Source: Selaginella moellendorffii (lineage: Eukaryota > Streptophyta > Lycopodiopsida > Selaginellales > Selaginellaceae). Taken from it: DNA of 64,000 bases. Below the pieces are notes generated by a model. That model saw only the letters and a program-made list of their open reading frames with translations. It was not told the origin of the DNA and made no database searches. The position numbers were made by a program, and so were the translations under genes. Location: contig NW_003314411.1 of assembly GCF_000143415.4 (NCBI RefSeq), positions 62,452-126,451 on the forward strand. The letters are read 5' to 3'. The first letter of the stretch is position 1. Each line of letters opens with the position of its first letter. Positions 32,740 through 44,216 of this stretch are shown here, piece by piece.

Positions 32740-33460
32740 TTGGCATCCAGAACTTGGTTTAAGGTCCAAACTTTGAAGGAACAGTTTCAAAAGTTTTGTG
32801 CTTTTTCATCCAGCCAACAGAAACCAAAAGCAATGGTAGCTCTAGTGGGAAGAGTGTCCTTGATGCTCACACAGTGGCAATTTTGCATAAATTCTCCCAA
32901 GATCCTAACAAAGACCTGTGGAAAGCATCAAATTATTCTTGTCATTGCTCGGTATGACACAACAACAAGTAGTAGATCTTGCTTCTCTAATGAAGCTCTT
33001 TCTAATGCAATTCAAAGTGCTAGAAAGAAAACACAATGTCATGGCCAAACTTGATTTCTTGAGACAACAGCTGAATGAATCACTTCATGAGTTCAATTAG
33101 TGTTTCCAAACATAAATTTGCAAATGCAATGACTGGAATAGATTCCATGAGCCTTTAAGTTGTCTGTGCATATGTCGATGCACTTCACCTCGACTTTGCT
33201 TGTAAAATTCATTGAAAGGAGCTGGTCATTGTAGAACTTGCAATTAGTGAGGCCGAAGAATAAGGGCATAAATGTCTGACTGAAAAATTGATATTTGCTA
33301 CTCTCAAGCACGATCCCATACCAATTCATTCCTTGCTGGCAACTTCAATAGATATTCCACTTGTCCTGCCAAGTTGTACAATAGGAGTTCTATCTCCTCC
33401 TATGCTCCCAACATATAAAATGGGAAGTTACTTTTGACCACGGGGGCAAGAAAGAGGAAA
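32740..33460 (+). pseudogene. Decayed retrotransposon gag fragment
   Basis: Reading across frames gives LMQFKVLERKHNVMAKLDFL and RQQLNESLHEFN, then (after stops) a segment beginning MTGIDSMSL and ending ELAISEAEE. The order (short arm, coiled LDxLRQxxNxSxxEF, MT-x-x-x-x segment, then ISEAEE) is that of the Retrotrans_gag domain of plant LTR elements. Stops and frame changes are frequent. No zinc knuckle or polymerase is attached. Confidence 0.45.
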
Positions 33461-36200
33461 CAATACAGCCTATTGTATAGTCTTTCCTTCTATATACACT
33501 CCTCAAGCACCATGGCAATCTGCTTGTTTGCTCCTTCTATGCCACCTTGGCAACCATTGGGAGCTCAACCTTTTCACCAGCAGCTATCAATGTCTTATTT
33601 CTACTCTCGCACACTTGAACACATGGAAGAGTGGTGCTTTATGAAACAACTTGTTGCTCAAACTTGTAGATTTGTTTAGTGACAATGAACCTAAGGACTT
33701 GCTTTCATCAGGGGTTCTCATTGCCATATGTACTCAATGCACCAATGCAAATGAAACTTTTCAACAACTATAACCAGATTGCAACTCTAAATGTTCAATC
33801 CAACCACTTTAACATCTGATGGTGTTGTGCTGTATTCTCTCTTCAATAACTTCAAGTCCCTGAAATCAATGATTTTCATAGCTCAAATTATTTAAATAAC
33901 TCCCTGACTGCTTGATGAACTTTCAACAGCTATTCCTTGGATTATGACAAGATCTACAATAAACTATAAAACATGTGATGGATCCTAGAATACATGTGGT
34001 GGTTAATGGCAAAGTCATTCCCAATACTAACACCAATCCGGCCATCACATATCTGCTAAAAATTGAAATTTGCTATTTCTACAAAAACCTACTTAATCCT
34101 AAAAACCTTTGCTCAATCTCAAATTTTAAGTCAGTAGGGACTTAATCATAGATATCTATAATGTTCTAGTGGTTGAGCTTCCATAAGAAGGCTGAAACAA
34201 AACTCAGTCATACTCCCTACTCTTAGGATGCAAGGAGTGAAGTTTGTGGCACTTATAAAATGATCAACCACTAACTTCAATTTCTTCTTTGATGTTGCTT
34301 TAACAATTTAATCTCTAGGATATTATCCTATATGAATTTCATGCAGTCATGGATGCTTTAGCAAAGTAGGGTTTTAAATGCTAGTTACTTTAGACACTAT
34401 CAAAGAAATAATGTTGTCCTCATCTAATAAAGTATCATTTGTCAATATTCTTCAGATTTATGTGGATGTCCTTTAAAAATACAAAAGAAAAAATAATGAA
34501 GCACAAAAAATTTATGGAGTGAGTTTAAAGCTCTCGCTAGCTTGACTTAAATCATATTTTGCAGAAAGGTCCAACCTACTTAGACTTGAGATGTTATATG
34601 AAAGGGACTCAGGTGTCAAATAGCGGCAAATTGACCTCAATCATTTTGATGTTAAGGGGTGAATTTTTTATTCCATTTGCGCTCCTTTTGAGTTTGCTAT
34701 TATTTAGATCAATGCGCATGACTTGAGCATTCCAGGATGATATCATGATAATAACATATGGAAAATGCAGGCTCCACAATGATGACTTGCTAGACTTGAT
34801 CTTTCAGGTATTCTAAAGTATATGCCTTCCGGAACATGACCAAGGGATGTATACTCTGATCCACCTTTATGGCTTGGCAAAAGAGCATTGGACTTAATGA
34901 TTAGTGTAATATAAACAATTAATTGTTAATAGTCTATATAAAGTGTTAGATTGTAAATTTATCAATTATATATAATTTTTAATGATAATTTATTTGGTTA
35001 TAAGAATGACATACATATAAAGGTTAGTAATTTTATAAAGTATTTTGATTTTAATATACATCATAACAATACAAATGTTACTAGCAAAACCAAATGCTTT
35101 TAATCTCAACTCCCTAGATTTATTTATTTATTGTATAACCCTAGAAAAATAAGTTATCTTCAACTTTTTAGTGGTTCTAGAAGCTTTTTTGTTGCAACTA
35201 CCAATAATGATCGTTATGTGCTATCACTATAACAAGATAAAATATGATAAATTTCATAATATAAAGATTAACAGCAAAAGTAAAAGGTAAGAAACTGATG
35301 AAGACAATAATAAGTTTTCAAGCTTTAAACAATATAGTGTGCAGGGGCATGAACCAACAAGGGTTGTTGTCCACCGGGGCACTTTTTTCTATCTAAATGT
35401 AAAGTTACAAAAAAACTATAAAGATTAAGCTTTATATAGGCTTAGAGTGTGTAATTATTTTTAGCTGTAGTGCTTTATATAGTAAACAATAAGAAAATAT
35501 TATTATTTTTGCATTCACTAAAATCCCATCCCTATGAATATTCTATTTAAGTTTCATTTCTTAGGTTTATATTTTATTCATCTTGGTTTCTTAGCATGTG
35601 AGTAAAAAGAAACAAGTGGTCTATAAAGAATTTCAATAAAATTCTTATAAAAATCATAGAATCACAATAGATATAAGATTAAAGTATAAAGATGGGAAAA
35701 AAAGAATCCTCAAACTTCCTCCTTAACAAAAATGTTTTGCAATGATTTTTTCTAAATAAGAAGTTACTTGGAGTTATTACAAGTTGTGAGTATGTTCCAA
35801 CCATCATTTCACTAGAGAATGTAGCACAAATAATATTGGAACAACAGTAAACATGTCAACAAAGGCATAAAGAGGTCAAGAATTCCCCCACTACTTTTAG
35901 AGCATAACACATAATATCATGAGTAATAGAGATGAACATCACCAAATGGTCAATTGTTGATAAGGAACAAAGGGGAAAGGATAAGACTACATCAACAAAA
36001 TAATGACATTAGGAGATAAGTTGTCAAAACACAAAATCATTCTTTTAAAATGTTACAAGAGTATTAATAATTTTTAGGTTGAATGAATGATTGCAAATTA
36101 ATTGTGTAGGTCTTAGTTTGGATTAAGTGATTGCAAATATACATCACTACTCAAGTATAAATGATATCTTTGGCGATTCTGGAAATTAAAAGGATGAAAA
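33461..36200. other. AT-rich decayed repeat DNA, no gene seen
   Basis: Stops in all frames throughout; base composition like the flanking transposon remnants. Probably retrotransposon internal or LTR debris. No ends could be defined. Confidence 0.4.
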
Positions 36201-39025
36201 TGCAATTGCAATGGTCATTTAGATGGTAGGACAATTATTATACAAGCATCCAAAAATGATAGTTGAGTAGAATTTAATAGAACAAGTTTGTAACAAGTAT
36301 GGGATTAAAAGATGTAACACTTACTATGGTTTTGGCTATATTACTTCCAATTGTCCAAATTCAAAAGGTGAAAAGAATTGATTTTAAATATGATGATCAT
36401 TGATATTAATAACAATGATGAAGAATTAAATAGTAATTTTGTATTATTGAACTCATCCTTGATATTTGTAAATTATATTCAGTTTGGAAAATGCAAATAC
36501 TTGAATTAGCTTCTTGATAGTGATGCCACTTATCACATGACATCAGATCATTTATTTTTCCAACATATAGATTATAGGTAAGTACAACTAGTGGTGAAAC
36601 ATTGAGAATAACAACTTCTGGAATGATTTTTCTTCTTGGTCTACAATGTTAGATAATTAATGTTTTTTTTTGTCCCAAAGTTTTCTAGACACCTTTTTTC
36701 CATTTCTAAACTTGTAAAGGATGGGGTTTATGCATACGTAGGTAATAATTAGATGATTAAACAACAATAAATTTTATTTATAGACACATATATATTGTTC
36801 AAGATATTCCAAAAATGGACTTTTTTTTCTTCCTCTAATCTTATAAATTTGACAAATTGAATTTATAACTTTAGCATCAAGCTATCAATGGGTCAAAGGC
36901 ACTTTCACATGGCATAACATCTTTGAAAGGATCAAATACAAACATATGAGGATTATCCAAGATGAAGATAAAGCCACTTCTAAAATAGTCATAATAAGAG
37001 GGATTTCAATTTTAAATTTCATTTATATTGATATTTAGGGAACTTCTTTGCATAAATCTTTGAATGAAGTTTGTTACTTCTTACTAATAGTGGATGACTT
37101 TAGTCACATCATTATGGTTTCTTTCCTTAAACAGAAATCAGATGCACCGAAAACATTCCACAATTGGATCTAGACAATAGAAAAAAAACTTGATTGATTA
37201 ATATATATGCTTAGAGTAGATGATGGTTGGGAACTTCTCTTAGCAAAATTCTAAATTATCCTAGCTTCACGAAGAATTTCACTCTACCAAACATGGCTAA
37301 AACAGAATTGTGGAGAGGAAAATGCTCATAGTTCTTGATGCATCCCATGTGATGTTAAAGCCATACACATTCGCACATTTTTCTAGGCCAAAGCTGTGAA
37401 CACAACTGTTCATATCCACATTCTTCCCACCAAGGCAACTTTGAATAAGACACCAAAGGAACTCTAGATTGGTAATAAGCCTACACTTTCACTTTTATGG
37501 GTGTTTGGTTATATTGGATACTTATATGTCTCAAGTGAAGAATATAGAACAAAGTGGCAAGATTGCTCCATGAGATGTATTATGCTCTATTACAGTGATA
37601 CTATCAAAGGCATGTGGATTTCAAATAGAAAAAGGTTTTAATATGCTCTTCAAAGAAATGATTCCAGCATATTCAGTTTCCTCAACAAAGCAAAATCACC
37701 AACTCTAATTATATTTCACCTTAAATCTAACCACATAGCTTTATGGATGCAATGAATTTCCTAGTACAAAAACATCACTATCACCTTATACACTGCCACT
37801 TCCTTTAGAACCTTCACTAAAAATCCCACCACTACTGCTGGAGGATACACACTTGGACAACTCTATTATTGAAGGTAATTTACAAATTGGTTTTGAGATC
37901 GTGAATGCAGAAAGTACACCAGTTTCTAAAGATACTCCCGAGTGACAAAATGAACTTGACAGTGATAGCACAACTCTAGATCCCACACCTCGACATTCAA
38001 CATGAGCATAGAAGCCTATACAAGCAATTCTATATTCTCATGCATATGCAGCATAGGTACAACGTTTTCATTAGTAGGCCACAATAAGAGTCAAATACAC
38101 TACTCAGTTAAAGAACAATTCTGGGATAGTTCTTCCCAAACAAATAGTTGTGCCATGCAAATAGGTACATAAATTAGAGACAGACGAGATAGAAAGGTAT
38201 AAAACACATCTGGTAGCTAAAGGATACAAACAATATGTAGAGATTGACTACAATGAGATTTTCTCACCTGTAGTCAAGATGTTTTCTATATGCAATTGCT
38301 AATCACTTGAATCTGGGCTTAGAGCAGATGGTTGTGAAGAATGCCTTTTTAAATGGAGAGCTTGAACAACTGGTGTACATGCATACCACCGGGTTTTGAA
38401 GTACGAGGAAAAAAACACTATATGTGCGAACTTAAGAGATCCATCTACAGACTTAAGCAATCTCCCAAGATATGGTACAATACATTGAATAAATTCTTTT
38501 CGATGCTTGGTTTTTCCAGCACAGAAGTAGATTAAAACCTCTACCATTACATTCATGATTCTTTTCTAATTCTGGTCTGTGTCTATGTTAGTGGCAGGGA
38601 AGACAGAAAATTTAGCATGGCTTAAGGCACAATTATCTCAGAAATTAAGGATGAAACTTGGGTAAGCTTTCATTCTGCCTTGCCACAAAATAACTACGTG
38701 TTCGTCAACATATATATATTGTAAACTTTATGAAAAAGTATCAATGGTTTTTTACATAGCACAATGCTCCTACAGTTGCACTATAATGCTACAAACTATC
38801 AAGAGCAGATGCTTCATATTCTGAATTGGAAAAGCAGGAGATGGCAATGCTATCATACCAGAAAGTAATTGGAGCACTCAAATATTTAGCCACAGCAAGC
38901 TGTCGTGACATAGCAGCGGTAGTCTATCAAGTATGCCAATTCATGCAAGATCCAGGGAAGCATCATTGGGATGCGGTGGAGTGTATCTTCAACGATGTGA
39001 AGAAAACAGCAACACTCTAAATTGG
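36200..39025 (+). mobile_element. Degenerate Ty1/copia retrotransposon (gag end, protease, integrase, RT, RNase H)
   Basis: Motifs occur in copia order on the plus strand. A damaged zinc knuckle lies near 36,300-36,385 (YGIKRCNTYYGFGYITSNCP). The protease-region DSDATYHMTSDHLFF is at about 36,515. The integrase stretch LLIVDDFSHIIMVSFLKQKS is at about 37,080. Reverse transcriptase runs about 38,190-38,560 with HLVAKGYKQ and later YMCELKRSIYRLKQSPKIWY. The RNase H-side segment VIGALKYLATASCRDIAAVV, then QFMQDPGKHHWDAVE, is at about 38,860-38,985. Many stops and frameshifts make it non-functional. LTRs were not identified. Its right end runs straight into a copy of a host TPR gene fragment. Confidence 0.85.
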
Positions 39026-39099
39026 GTACAAGAGAAAACATCTGAAGAAATTGGATCAGGAGGTGTGATACCTCATGGGATGGTGGATGCAGATCTGGC

Positions 39100-39400
39100 A
39101 TCAGATCTTTTGTATGGTGTGCAACTTATAGAAGATAAATTTGGCATGGATCATCCTAATCTCGGAGACATGCTGAACACAATGGGGATTGCCAACTTGC
39201 TTCCGAGCAATTTGAGTGAGCAGAGGCGGTGCTGGACATCCAAGCACAGAAAAGGCAACTCGGAACATGATCACTGCATACTACTTGCTCAACTGGTAAA
39301 ACTTTGTCTTGGTTTTGTCTTTCTGTAGCTTGAAACTCGCTCTTTGCAGGGACGAATGCGAGATGGAGATTCTGGAAGGACAGCCGGACACAGGACCCAA
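39100..39400 (+). pseudogene. Broken copy of the 3' part of the TPR gene at 20.1 kb
   Basis: Translation gives GVQLIEDKFGMDHPNLGDML then NTMGIANL, against GVKLIEDKVGIDHPDLGDML and NTMGVANL in the source (complement of about 20,460-20,590). Homology continues over the rest of exon 1 with indels, and then through the whole intron: gtaaaactttgtctt, then tgtctttctgtagcttgaaa, against the same intron in the source. It fades in exon 2 near acagccgga. Retention of the intron shows duplication at DNA level. Confidence 0.88.
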
Positions 39401-39534
39401 CGAAAGTGGTTTTACGGCGTTGTATGATTTAATGTTTCCCTGGCTGATCCTTGCCGTTGTCCTCCTGAGATGAAACCACGGATTTCCAAGGAGATTATCA
39501 AAAGTTTATGAATTTAAATTCACTTAGTAACATT

Positions 39535-39720
39535 CTTGTCAAGAACTACTAGTAACTATAGGCAAGTTTCTTGCTGTTTATGGATTCTTGGCGGCATAGT
39601 TTGCTCGCTTTGATGCCCAACACCAGATTCATTTGACGGCCAGTTTTGAGCCTCTGGTGTGTTTTCTACCCAGCACACCCAAGCAAATCAATCAAGCAAC
39701 TGCCCTATTCCTCGTTGACT
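39535..39720 (-). pseudogene. Partial tandem copy of the 3' end of the adjacent PPR gene
   Basis: Blocks of 39,535-39,720 repeat the 3' end of the minus-strand PPR gene at 39,886-40,125. Examples are gtcaagaactact, ggcaagtttcttgctgttt against ggcgagtttcttgctgttt, ttggcggcatagtttgctcg against ttggcagcatcgtttgctcc, and cacccaagcaaatcaatcaa against cgcccaagcaaatcaatcaa. Deletions of about 15-60 bp separate the blocks, so no open frame remains. Confidence 0.8.
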
Positions 39721-39889
39721 GCATTGCTAGGAGAAGGGGATAACGTACTTTCTCTAGACATTATGAAGTTAGGCAATGATCGATTTGTTTCCTATTTGGG
39801 CCTTATGATATTTGGATTACAATTTATTCCTCATGTCCAGAACTCATGGGAAAGAGGATTGAGAGAAGCACACAAGATTTTGTCAAGAA

Positions 39890-42143
39890 CTACTTAATAA
39901 CACTATAGGCGAGTTTCTTGCTGTTTGAGAGAAGCACATATGGCGCAGAGGTCTCGGGCTCCAGTTTCACCACATGCTTGGCAGCATCGTTTGCTCCCTT
40001 TGCATCGCAATGCCCCAACACCGACGTCCAGTCTTGAGCCTCCGGAACATATGGCATGTTTTGTATAAGATCACGGGCATCCCCCAAATGCCCGGCACGC
40101 CCAAGCAAATCAATCAAGCAACTATACTGCTGCTTGGAGGCCTTCCGTCCTTGATCGATCTCCAAAAAGTTGAAGTACTTGCATCCTTCCTGGAGGCTCC
40201 CAACGTGACTCCGGCCTAGCAACAGGCAAGTGAAGGATACCTCATCGGGCTTCACTCCCTCGAGCTGCATTGCCTGGAACAGGTCCAAGGACGTTCCACG
40301 CTGTGCCTGCATTGTCAGCATGGTGTTCCACGTAATCACGTCACGGCGTGGCATCTCACGAAACGTTTTCCAGGCTAGCTGCGGATGCCCGTATTGGGCA
40401 TATGCCACCAGCATGGCGTTCCATGCCGATGTGTTAACTCTTGGCATGCTCAAGAACAACTGCAATGCTTCCTCTAGCTGGCCAGATTGGGCATAAGCTC
40501 CTAGCATTGCTGTCGTTGCGATTTCGTCTTTGTTTGGGGTGTCCTGATACAGACTTCTTGCTATTTCAAAATGACCTTTAGCGGCATAAGCTGCAAACAA
40601 AACTGTCCAGGAGATTGTGTCTCGGTTAGGCATAAGGTGAAACACAAAGTTTGTAGTTTCTAAATCAGAGATCTGGGCGTAAGAGTACAAAAGTACGTTC
40701 CAGGCGATTTGATCGTGCTCTGGCATTGAATCAAACACAGCTTTAGCTCGTAAGAGATCCCCGACGATAGCAAATCCCGTTAGCATTTCGGTACCAGATA
40801 CCACGTCTTTGGATGGCATTGAGCTGAACAGATGCATAACCTCGTCGAGGTTCCTTCCAGTGGAAGAATAGACAGCCAACATAGAATTCAGCGAGAAGAG
40901 ATTCACATCCTGCATTTTCTTGAAGAAAGCCTCGGCCATTTCCGGATCGCCACTCTTTGCCAAGCCGTTGAGCATCAGATTCCAGGAAACCATGTCCAAC
41001 ACGGGCATTTGCTCGAAGAATCCCACCGCTTGATCCAAATTCCCAGACTTTGCGAGCGCCGACAAGAGAGTGTTGTACGAAACAAGGTCTCTCTCCGCCA
41101 TGGCATCAAACAAGCTCCTCGCCTTGTGGATGTAGTTATTCCTGGCATATGCCGACAGCAGAGTATTCCAGGACACAAGGTCTCGCCTTGGAATCCCATC
41201 GAAGATCCTCTTGGCATCTTCCACGAACCCATTGTCCGTGCACGCGGCAAGGATGGCGTTCCACGATAGCGTGTCCCATTCGGGCATATTCCCGAACACG
41301 AGTCTTGCCTGGTCTAGATTCCCAGAGTTCCCGTACGCCGCGAGGATGCCGTCCCACGAGAGAAGGTCCACGTACGACATCGTGTCGTACAGGGTCTTTG
41401 CTTTGGCAGCATCGCCGTGCCGGCCGTACACCGACAGCATTGTGTTGCAGGTGACAAGATCTTTGTCGGGGATCTTGTCGAAGAGGACGGTCGCCTCGTG
41501 TACGTGCCCCCTCTGGGCATATGCTGTTAGCATCGAGTTCCATGATACGAGGCTCCAGTAGGGCATCGAATGGAACAAATCTCTAGCTTTTTCAAGATGT
41601 CCGTTTTGCGCATACGCAGCTAACAGGGCATTCCATGACACGAGATCCTTTTGGGGCATTTGATCAAACACAAGCTTTGTTGTGTGAATATCCCCAGATT
41701 GGGCATATGCCGTGAATAAGGCTGTCCACGAGATGATATCCCGTTGCGGCATTTTGTCAAATAAGACCTTTGCTTCTTGGGCCAAGCCGTCTCTGGAATA
41801 TGCCGAGAGCATTGCGTTCCATGAGACGTAGTCTTTAGTCGGCATCTGGTCGAAGATTCGCCTGGCCTGTGTGATATGCCCGCGTTGGGCATACGCTCCA
41901 AGCATGAGATTCCAGGAGAAGCTGTCCTTGGTGGGCATGGTGTTAAAGATGTGACTTGCGCTGTCGAGGCAGCCGAGCCTTCCAAACATCTGGACGAGCA
42001 TGTTTGAGACGAGGAGCCATTCCTTGGGGGAGAGCCTGCGCTGGTAAGCACGGGAGACAATGTGGGCGTGAGCATTGTGAGCATCTGGCAATGTCTTGGA
42101 GGACTTGATTCTATGTATACAATCCGAAAGCTCCAATGGCATT
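39890..42143 (-). CDS. PPR protein made of about 18 consecutive 31-residue S-type motifs
   Basis: Single-exon frame on the complement. The first ATG (MPLELSDCIHRIKSSK) gives 750 residues; the frame is open about 80 bp further upstream but only with non-ATG codons. After a short N-terminal part, 31-residue motifs of the form SWNxMLxAYxxxGxxxxAxxLFDxMPxRDxV follow one another without the intervening P and L motifs of ordinary PLS proteins. One motif is 32 residues (the unit starting SLNSMLAVYSS). The C-terminus returns to P-L-type units (GVKPDEVSFTCLLLGRSHVG, YSCLIDLLGRAGHLGDARDL) and a short E-like end. Most motifs carry Asn at position 5 and Asp at the last position (U in the PPR code). It is probably an organellar RNA-binding protein; the target is unknown. 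It is divergent from the next PPR gene with 163 bp between start codons. Confidence 0.9.
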
Positions 42144-42306
42144 TGTATGCATTTGAAACTCCCGAGCCCTGACCACGTTTGAGCTCTCGAGCTGAAAAAG
42201 TCAATCCATGTCAACTCCGTCAATGGAATGTGTCAATGTAATGTGTCAAAATGAGAGTCAATAAAAGTCTTTAAAGACTGTGTTGGACTTTCGTCATCGC
42301 TCTCTC

Positions 42307-43923
42307 ATGAGCGAAATTAATCACTTTCTGACGCTTTCTTCTCCCCATTCGATTTCTTCCGCCAGACTAGACCAAGATCACCATCCGTTGTGTGACCGCG
42401 ATTGCGATCCTCCTCCACAAGACAAGTTCTCGCGTGAGGATCTCCAGGAACTTCTAAGTAGAAAGGATCCAGCCATCTACACTCACCTCCTCCAACAATG
42501 TGGCAGCGCGAAGGCTCTCAGCGCAGGGAGATTGATCCACTCCCACATCGCCAGCAGCGGCAAGCTCGCCCTCACGCGCCTCGCAAACCACGTCATGATC
42601 ATGTATAGACAGTGCGGGGAACTGGAAGAAACTCTCACCATCTTCAACGATCTGAAAACAAAGAACGTTTACTCATGGAACATCATGCTGGGCGCCTTCG
42701 CCGACAAGCTCCAGATCCATCACGCAAAGAAAATCTTCGACCAAATGCCCGAGCGGAGCATCGTGTCGTGGAACTCTATGCTCGCGGCATATGCCCAGGC
42801 GGGGCATCTGTCCGCGGCGCGCGGTATCTTCCGTGCCATGCCGCGGCACGACGTGGTGACGTGGAATGCGCTGGCCTCGGGCTACCGCGACGCCGGCGAG
42901 CCGCGCGGCGCTGTCGAGGTCTACTTGACCATGCTGCTCGACGGGGCGTGCCGCCCGGACCGCGTGAGCTTCATTGGCGCGCTGGACGCGTGCGGGAGAG
43001 CGGGGAATATCCTCTGCGGCGAGAGCATCCACGCCAACGCCGTGGAGGCGGGCTTCGCATTGGCGGTCAGCGTGTGTACCGCGGCGGTGGACATGTACGG
43101 CAAATGCCGCCGCGCGGACCGTGCCACAGCGGTGTTTGACGCGGCTCCGTACAAGAGCCCCATCTTGTGGACGGCCATGCTGGCGGCACACGCCGCCGCC
43201 GGTGACGTGGATGCCGCGCGGTATCTCTTCGACGGCATGCCGTACGAGAGGAGCGTGGTGCCATGGACCGCCATGATGGCCGGCTACTCGCAAAACGGCC
43301 ATGGCCTCGACGCACTGCGGCTCTTCCGTACGATGGACCTGGAGGGCGTGGCGCCCAACCGGGTAACATTCATCACTGTGCTAGATGCTTGTTCGTTGGT
43401 CCCGGCATTTACCCCGGGTAGAATCGTCCATGGTGAAATCCTCAACCGGGGCATCCCACTTGACGTGGTGCTGGGGACGTCGCTAGTGGGGATGTATGCC
43501 CAGTGTGGGCATCTGGAGTACGCGAGGGATCTCTTCGATTCGCTTCCCGTCAGGAGCTTGATCTCGTGGAACTGTATGATCTCGGGCTATGCGCGGGGCG
43601 GCCACGCCGATCAATGCCTCGATCTCCTCCAATCGATGCAAATCGAGAGCGCTGCGTCGCCCTGCCGATCGACCATCATCAGCATTCTGTTCGCTTGCAG
43701 CCACGGCGGGGCGCTGGATCGAGGGCTGGAGCTGTGGCGATCGATGGAGATGGACCTGGCGATCGATCGAGAGTTTGATCACTACGTGAGCCTGCTAGAT
43801 CTGCTCTGCCGGTCGGGGAAGATGGAGTTTGCCCGAGACGTGTTGGAAGGGATGCCCTACGAGCCCGACTCCATCGCATGGACCACATTCCTCGGCTCTT
43901 CTAGCATCAACAGTGGCGATTGA
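42307..43923 (+). CDS. PPR protein, PLS class
   Basis: Single exon, 538 residues from the first ATG (MSEINHFLTLSSPHS); upstream sequence in frame has only a GTG. Motifs include TRLANHVMIMYRQCGELEET, SWNIMLGAFADKLQIHHAKK, SWNSMLAAYAQAGHLSAARG, TWNALASGYRDAGEPRGAVE, SVCTAAVDMYGKCRRADRAT, LWTAMLAAHAAAGDVDAARY, GTSLVGMYAQCGHLEYARDL and SWNCMISGYARGGHADQCLD. It ends shortly after an L2/S2-like unit and IAWTTFLGSSSINSGD, so the E/DYW extension is missing or truncated. The 3' half is GC-rich compared with the 5' part. As for other plant PPRs, organellar RNA binding is expected. The short shared upstream region suggests a bidirectional promoter with the S-type PPR gene. Confidence 0.88.
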   Translation: MSEINHFLTLSSPHSISSARLDQDHHPLCDRDCDPPPQDKFSREDLQELLSRKDPAIYTHLLQQCGSAKALSAGRLIHSHIASSGKLALTRLANHVMIMYRQCGELEETLTIFNDLKTKNVYSWNIMLGAFADKLQIHHAKKIFDQMPERSIVSWNSMLAAYAQAGHLSAARGIFRAMPRHDVVTWNALASGYRDAGEPRGAVEVYLTMLLDGACRPDRVSFIGALDACGRAGNILCGESIHANAVEAGFALAVSVCTAAVDMYGKCRRADRATAVFDAAPYKSPILWTAMLAAHAAAGDVDAARYLFDGMPYERSVVPWTAMMAGYSQNGHGLDALRLFRTMDLEGVAPNRVTFITVLDACSLVPAFTPGRIVHGEILNRGIPLDVVLGTSLVGMYAQCGHLEYARDLFDSLPVRSLISWNCMISGYARGGHADQCLDLLQSMQIESAASPCRSTIISILFACSHGGALDRGLELWRSMEMDLAIDREFDHYVSLLDLLCRSGKMEFARDVLEGMPYEPDSIAWTTFLGSSSINSGD

Positions 43924-44216
43924 CGGAATTTGGCGGCTGGGAAGTTGGCGGCCAGTCCTCCACGTGGCACTATCTTGTGCGTTGGAGATGTCTTGGGATT
44001 CCCGTGGTAGAATGGCGAGCGAGTTAAACGAGCAATGGCCGCAGGGTTTAATCAATTTGTCCGTCCGTGGAGTAGCAGCTCGATGCTACAGCCGATTTTG
44101 GTTTGATTTGTGGAATCGAAGAAACAGGCGCTGGGATCGCTCGATCTGTAAGTTCATCAATCTTTTCATCGTTTGATCACGGAATCTTTCTCCGTGTAGA
44201 AAGAGGCCGCGATTAA

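Noticed and set aside
36200-39025. Active copia element
   Set aside because: Stops and frameshifts in every domain, and no paired LTRs.
39100-39400. Retroposed (intronless) copy of the TPR gene
   Set aside because: The intron sequence is present in the copy, so it did not come from spliced mRNA.
42144-42223. Extended N-terminus for the S-type PPR gene
   Set aside because: The upstream in-frame extension has only non-ATG start codons; the first ATG at 42,143 was used.
42673-43302. Minus-strand 209-codon frame opposite the second PPR gene
   Set aside because: GC-rich antisense shadow; the PPR motifs are on the plus strand.
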